Below are positions 30,101 to 32,949 of a stretch of 32,949 bases of DNA, one piece after another. The notes under the pieces are model-generated. The model was not told where the DNA came from. It made no database searches and saw only the letters and a list, made by a program, of their open reading frames with translations. Made by a program: the position numbers and the translations under genes. The DNA is taken from NCBI GenBank assembly GCA_017541265.1, contig JAFXZK010000039.1, positions 1 to 32,949 on the forward strand, read 5' to 3'. This DNA is from Bacteroidaceae bacterium (lineage in GTDB: Bacteria > Bacteroidota > Bacteroidia > Bacteroidales > Bacteroidaceae). Each line of letters starts with the position of its first letter. The first letter of the stretch is position 1.

Positions 30101-32949
30101 GCGGCAGTATTGTTGTAGCGGTAATCTTCAAAGGCAGAGACCTGGAACTGGTATTTCCTGCCCATGATAAATACGGGGTAGCCGAGCAGGTAGTCGACGC
30201 TGCCATCGGCCTGAACTGTGTAGGCGGGTATGTCCTCGCCCTTTCCTGCCATGGACGACATCTCCAATGTCTTCTCGCCCAGACCGTCACACGCCATGCC
30301 ATACTGCATCTGAGTCATTGCCACCTGAACGGGTGAGCGATAGATGCGGTCATATATGGCATTGTAAGAGATGATGTTAGATTCCAGCGTGTCGTGGATG
30401 AGGGTCAGCGGTGCATTTGTGAGGTCGAAGGTCTCGCTGCCTGTGTTTGCGGGGAAGAGTGTGGCGTAACCCTTGGCTGTGGCTTGCACGACCTTGTATT
30501 TCACAGGGAAGAGGTCTGCTGCGTATTCACCCGTAATGGGGTCGGGATGAATGATGATGCGCTTCTGTTCGAAAAGCGTATTGGTCGTGCCGCCTTGGAC
30601 GACTGTTTGCATCAGAGTATCACGTGTAAGGTCATCGGGGTCATGAACGATGTGGGCTGTGTTGTCACCTTCCAGCATCAGAACTAGCTGCAGGTCATCG
30701 CCCAGGTTATTGCGCCCGAGGCCAAAGCCGTGTTTGAGCTTTTGTTGTTCTGTACCGCCTGCCACGCGACCCACAAGACGAACTTTTGTCTGGTCATAGA
30801 AGCGTATGCCGTCAATGGGCTTAGTGGGTGTGAAGGTTGTACTGCCGTCAACCTCCAATATGCCGTCGCCCTCGAAAGTGTGATTCTGCTTGGCAATTTG
30901 TAGTGTCACAGGCTGACGGGGAACGAGCAGTTCAAAACTGCCATCCGTGCCCGTACGGACAGGTTGTCCGCCTCGGCATATGGTGTCGCCATTGAGGATG
31001 AACAATGCATCGGCCACAGGAATGGTGGAGTGCTTGTATAGCGCACGTCCTGTCAGGCGATAGGCCAGCGTGTTCACAAAGTCGAGGCTTGTTACGAGTG
31101 CATTCTCGGCAGATAGCACGACGGTGGCAGCGCCGGAGCTGCTGTTGTTATAGCTGAACTGTCCGTATTGTGCGGTAGGCGTAATGATGAAGGATGTGCC
31201 GTTCTTTAGGTCATACTCTACATTTTCGAATACAAACTCTCCTGAAGTATCGGTAGTTGTTTGAAGGACAGGTGTCCCATCCTTTGTCAGCGTGACGGTG
31301 ATACCTTTCTGCCCACTGTTGTCTGCTAAGGTCACGTGACCAGCTATTCGGCCGAATGTGGTTCGCCATCCTTCAGCACTTGCGCTATTGGCGGATGAGA
31401 TGCCGTTGCAGGCATAGCGAGCTGTGATGGTGTATTCGTAGTGTACACCGGGGAGGGCTGTTTCGTCGGTGAACGTATTGTCAGTTGTTACGGTCAGAGT
31501 GTCCGGTACTTGGTCGGAACCCTTTTTTATTCGGCATAGCACATAGTTGTCCACAGCAGATGATGTGGACTGCCAGTTTAGGAGCACGCTGTTGACGAGC
31601 GTTCCCTCTGTGGCTCCCTGAGTGGCGGTGAACAACTGGATGCGTGCTGCCTCATTGAAGTATAGCTCAGGACCTTTGATAACGATCGGGGCAAGTTGCG
31701 TCGAGTCACTTACACGCAGGTCGGCATCGCTTTGGTCTATGCGCACGTTATATATATAATGTGTACATGGCGAAGCTGCCACATCGGTGATGTGAGCCAA
31801 CCACGAGCCGTCACTTTGGCGACGGATGCTGTCCTGTGGCACGATGATTTCTATGTCCTCGCCTGTCTCTACATGATGGCGAGTCAGGATAAGCTTTGCT
31901 GTGCGATCCCACAGGCACTTGCCTATTGTGTGGCTTACTTGGGTGCCGAACAGGCGTTCGTAGAGTTGCTGCTTGACGCCAGCCTGCACTTCTTCCCAGC
32001 GGGCTCTTGCCTGATTCAGGTCGCTCGCTTCGCCTTTCTCTTTCCAAAACTCCGATCTATAGTCCTTTTCCCCGGAATTATAGACGTCGCAGTAAGAAAT
32101 TCCAAGATTGATGGTGTATCCGTTCCATTCGTCGAAATTACCACTCGATAGCTTTACCCACTTATACCTATAGTTGTAATGATATCCTTCAAACATAGTG
32201 CCTTCACGTGGCACGATACAGAAGCAGAAACTATCACCCTCTTTTACCGTCACTTTGTTATCTCCGGCTTTAAGGCGTAGGCGTTGGTCCTCGATGTGTC
32301 CGCCCTTGTATGTCTCGAAATAAATCTCTTTTACGGAGTTTATCAGAGTGTCGGCCACATGGATGTTCATCAAGGCCGTATCCGAACAAGAATGGGCAAA
32401 CTCGTACTCCAGCTCACAATCCTCGATGCTGATGGGCTGGTAGGGGACGTCGGCATTGTCTATCTTCAGGTTGAAGTGGACTTTGTGATTCTCGTTGAAG
32501 TCCTTATCGTATGTGTAGTCTTGTTGCTCTTTAGCCAATGGGGCTAGGTAGTTGTGACGATAGACCTGTGTGGTCTTTGCAAATTCGTGGTCCCATCCCC
32601 ATGCTGCCGACGAGGCTCGACGAACACGGTAATAGACGGGCTGGGCTGGCATAATGACATTCGGAGCTGTCAGCCTCAGCTTCATCCTGTAAAGGTTGTT
32701 ACCGTCGGCATCGGTCAGGGTGTAGCCCTCGTCTGTAACGTAGTATGTGACGGGCAGTGTGTCGTTCACCACATGTCTGTCCTTCCATTCCGAGCGGCTG
32801 TTGTCTCTGTATGAATACTCGTCTGTGCCGCGCCGCATGGCTACGACTTCCAGCGTCTTGGCATCCGAATAGTCGCTCTTGTATGCACGTTGCACCTCGA
32901 AATAGTCGCTTTCCATAAGGTCTTGTGCCGATGAGTGGCGCACTGCCCA
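24199..32949 (-). CDS. Giant secreted modular protein, 5' end beyond the window
   Basis: At least 2916 residues, open through the right edge; the first in-window start-like codon (GTG at 32943) is internal, so the true start lies outside. No stop interrupts it. Modules in protein order: unassigned beta-rich N part; an FN3-like domain (nt about 31670-31375); two carboxypeptidase-regulatory-like domains (about 31360-31060 and 31060-30880); a long unassigned beta-rich middle; an Ig/Big-like piece leading into two LamG/concanavalin-like domains (about 27390-26870 and 26720-26320); a BACON-like GLPEWLKVTPAQGTL segment (about 25790-25640); and two copies of the domain shared with the downstream lipoprotein (about 25550-25310 and 24620-24420). 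The end (RIYIFQGEHIYNVQGAAV) looks like a sorting tail. Probably a surface adhesin or glycan-binding scaffold. Confidence 0.85.
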   Translation of the reverse strand, partial: WAVRHSSAQDLMESDYFEVQRAYKSDYSDAKTLEVVAMRRGTDEYSYRDNSRSEWKDRHVVNDTLPVTYYVTDEGYTLTDADGNNLYRMKLRLTAPNVIMPAQPVYYRVRRASSAAWGWDHEFAKTTQVYRHNYLAPLAKEQQDYTYDKDFNENHKVHFNLKIDNADVPYQPISIEDCELEYEFAHSCSDTALMNIHVADTLINSVKEIYFETYKGGHIEDQRLRLKAGDNKVTVKEGDSFCFCIVPREGTMFEGYHYNYRYKWVKLSSGNFDEWNGYTINLGISYCDVYNSGEKDYRSEFWKEKGEASDLNQARARWEEVQAGVKQQLYERLFGTQVSHTIGKCLWDRTAKLILTRHHVETGEDIEIIVPQDSIRRQSDGSWLAHITDVAASPCTHYIYNVRIDQSDADLRVSDSTQLAPIVIKGPELYFNEAARIQLFTATQGATEGTLVNSVLLNWQSTSSAVDNYVLCRIKKGSDQVPDTLTVTTDNTFTDETALPGVHYEYTITARYACNGISSANSASAEGWRTTFGRIAGHVTLADNSGQKGITVTLTKDGTPVLQTTTDTSGEFVFENVEYDLKNGTSFIITPTAQYGQFSYNNSSSGAATVVLSAENALVTSLDFVNTLAYRLTGRALYKHSTIPVADALFILNGDTICRGGQPVRTGTDGSFELLVPRQPVTLQIAKQNHTFEGDGILEVDGSTTFTPTKPIDGIRFYDQTKVRLVGRVAGGTEQQKLKHGFGLGRNNLGDDLQLVLMLEGDNTAHIVHDPDDLTRDTLMQTVVQGGTTNTLFEQKRIIIHPDPITGEYAADLFPVKYKVVQATAKGYATLFPANTGSETFDLTNAPLTLIHDTLESNIISYNAIYDRIYRSPVQVAMTQMQYGMACDGLGEKTLEMSSMAGKGEDIPAYTVQADGSVDYLLGYPVFIMGRKYQFQVSAFEDYRYNNTAAGHLDRVPQRGGNVTVRNGMEGATHSQTYALDNEGKNKNVFLEIKDLDYANSGTQALRTVTTVLEADGSYLETDAFRAFVSGNKLEAGDLHATDADIVLLDIVRDPGGMNSSAWLETGTTYKYAYKESYHWELGAEFDLQYGMNVTQDIGITTLPGTYIGSTYNTSKQLSFKYPAVHEWKWGYTYSYDFTTTDRISTSSSYSNVGRNADVFLGTTTSMLSGKVKSVALISDSLWQARQPAYNAGTLKLLAKGIAADGKPYYLVTGQKVTMGTRINNTFVYTQTYILNTLIPNLAKERQDKLETFANEEAAQAAADARDDVVYWDLATDASTNLRDTLKAGSYKMIVPRQTNKLFTNEVAALDNIILKWITILYHNEKEKVAARISGQKVGTWSVSGGTSIAHSDSYNAAAGYNEMPQGGALWLYELGQTAPVDFAQNFLSHWKDIVKFWKERGKDTLGKSVADLVSQYNKDGEQEHKSPVELGTFTNVSKWDIEITPVFSFEADDNRSKEKAVSRKTGFTISPDPHGDMTISVYRAHFDDVWENTTEAIRDEVEAPNDDLYGSYVFFTEEGTTYCPHEGEERTLFYNKGTLLNNDTRYASKPEMTIDTYEQTNVPADKAAIFHLTLMNNGQEESGKAADGEMMTLSLVGGNPDGAVVTIDGQNLAAGYPVYIKTGEPMIKTLQVVRGTADDYNDLELMLSLDDCPKVYSIIKLSVHYLPVSCDVAITQPRDKWIMNTLSAKDSIGYYLPISIDGFDINHKNFDHIEFQYKLTTENSDAWVNMCSFYANDSLYALATGNKAMIENGRIAPFRFYGHTDPKELNYDLRAVSFCRHGSGFVSKSSPVLSGTKDTRPPVLFGKPWPADGILTLTDDIKLRFSEAIAGNWLDEDNNFQLQGVTNEAGFTSTSSLYFSGTEEQSARSSALRGLAITDLTVDMMIRPAETNKEMMLFAHGDSISSLEFMLTSDRRLKAVMRSEDNQPVVAYSKPMPVLSSEDFTRVIMVYDFDNYTIRFYAGTSDISEHTNVSPWMIQNGACPIVIGKSLDGTGAFHGNMTEVRIWTTPLTPDEIANTHLRRLTGYEYGLMDYYPMNEGSGTELTDLASGATLQSNGVSWVNPQGISLALDGEQAELQPTNFSRSPAQDYTLMFWFEPAETAKDSIALFTTYMSDSITMQIGYDGERLFFSQGDIHVSSPATLQAGEWHHLTLSVSKTYNTANLYLDGNLIQTFACESLRGLSGSRIALGGGLKGNIDDVCLFEQALPLSLVKEFDKATPVGDEMGLIALLTFSETRRNQNNIPELVFSTNDQRHFKDANGNPVNKVLPLLAQREDYVGDKKNYAPVRDRGRLSNLNFTWTSHNEELLINLNMQDREINKRTLYLTVRDVEDMAGNRLPSPVSWTVYADLNSIRWGERRYSETIYDNNSECQFKMEILNTTGRTRQYSITGLPEWLKVTPAQGTLEAEEESVVTFTVKKGLPPREYNAVVFLTDDQDLTESLNIDINVQGKCPWDEIDTQSFERSMALRAQVFTQKNGIEVIDTDSRDVVGISIDGELVGLGSVSNDDHSHGYVYITVFGNLSSEGKKFSAWLWQYSTGKTLLLSSGDTPLIFIDGMTLGCPPSEPIRLTATDGTMQVINIDKGWTWASFPFKPESNGVINEIIFSDTGFSSNDEIKSPATNNFCRYNSSLSLWSGPLSQINNKHVFMFHTAKEHTLHVYGKALSTEKDRTVVLKHGWNALPYLRTESQNLRDALASYYSYATEGDIVKSHDEFAVFSAAGKWEGNLTFMQPGSGYMLYRHAMTEASLTYTPSSGDVLPADKQTSAKKTSFSNPDAVSNMTMIAKVASLWHDMEMEEGAGLSAYIGDELVGFASPQVVEGDTLLMLNIQSDMPGKLSFEFEGLPAVMEDGTVMGYQADSHYGTIASPVILTLRPEADGKVKKRLIDGRIYIFQGEHIYNVQGAAVAVPRKNSHR

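Noticed and set aside
32941-32943. GTG as the start of the giant protein
   Set aside because: The frame is open to the window edge and no signal peptide follows, so this codon is an internal valine.

Overview
The window looks like chromosomal DNA of a Prevotella-like member of the Bacteroidales. The signs are repeated TAnnTTTG (-7) promoter boxes with upstream TTTG/TTG, little reliance on Shine-Dalgarno sites, FadL-type and TonB-dependent outer-membrane proteins, GH43 and GH130 carbohydrate enzymes, DUF3791/DUF3990 genes, and a giant secreted modular protein. I saw no tRNA, rRNA, CRISPR array, transposase or phage gene.

Layout. 1-443: no convincing gene, but a large nested palindrome and a run of hairpins. 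444-1864 (-): WYL regulator and DEDDh exonuclease, translationally coupled. 2040-4131 (+): two tandem deoxynucleoside kinases, then a secreted protein of unknown function. 4242-5145 (-): three-gene DUF3791/DUF3990/DUF3791 operon with ATGA overlaps. 5219-6524: membrane-anchored LytTR regulator divergent from a small membrane protein. 6614-7153 (-): shortened DUF3089 lipoprotein. 7300-9630 (+): secreted GH130 enzyme with two F5/8C-like domains. 9636-12566 (-): FadL-like outer-membrane protein and a Gly/Ser/Arg-rich secreted protein. 13232-16694: prmA (+), then a LolC/E-type permease and an aminotransferase (-). 16891-19700 (+): AraC regulator and TonB-dependent receptor. 19723-23401: a small hemicellulose locus (cytoplasmic GH43, GPH sugar symporter, lipoprotein GH43). 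23642-32949 (-): a lipoprotein and the 3' part of a giant secreted protein that runs off the right edge.

The most unusual content is repetitive DNA. (1) A C-rich REP/REPIN-like palindrome family occurs at least five times. Three genes carry it in frame (prmA twice, GH43, the FadL-like signal peptide), and between two genes it supplies one gene's stop codon and the next gene's Shine-Dalgarno-like site. (2) Two arrays, near 12954-13063 and 23466-23597, consist of contiguous 22-bp units. Each unit is a palindrome whose arms change in compensating ways from unit to unit. (3) Short satellites with a 7-bp period recur between genes, once as inverted arms between divergent promoters and once inside the C-terminal coding part of the GH130 gene. 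(4) A CGGATT-TGT-AATCCG hairpin family fills a gap inside a probable operon. (5) A 28-bp promoter-containing sequence is present identically upstream of two unrelated operons 2 kb apart. Calls rest on reading motifs by eye; no database search was possible.
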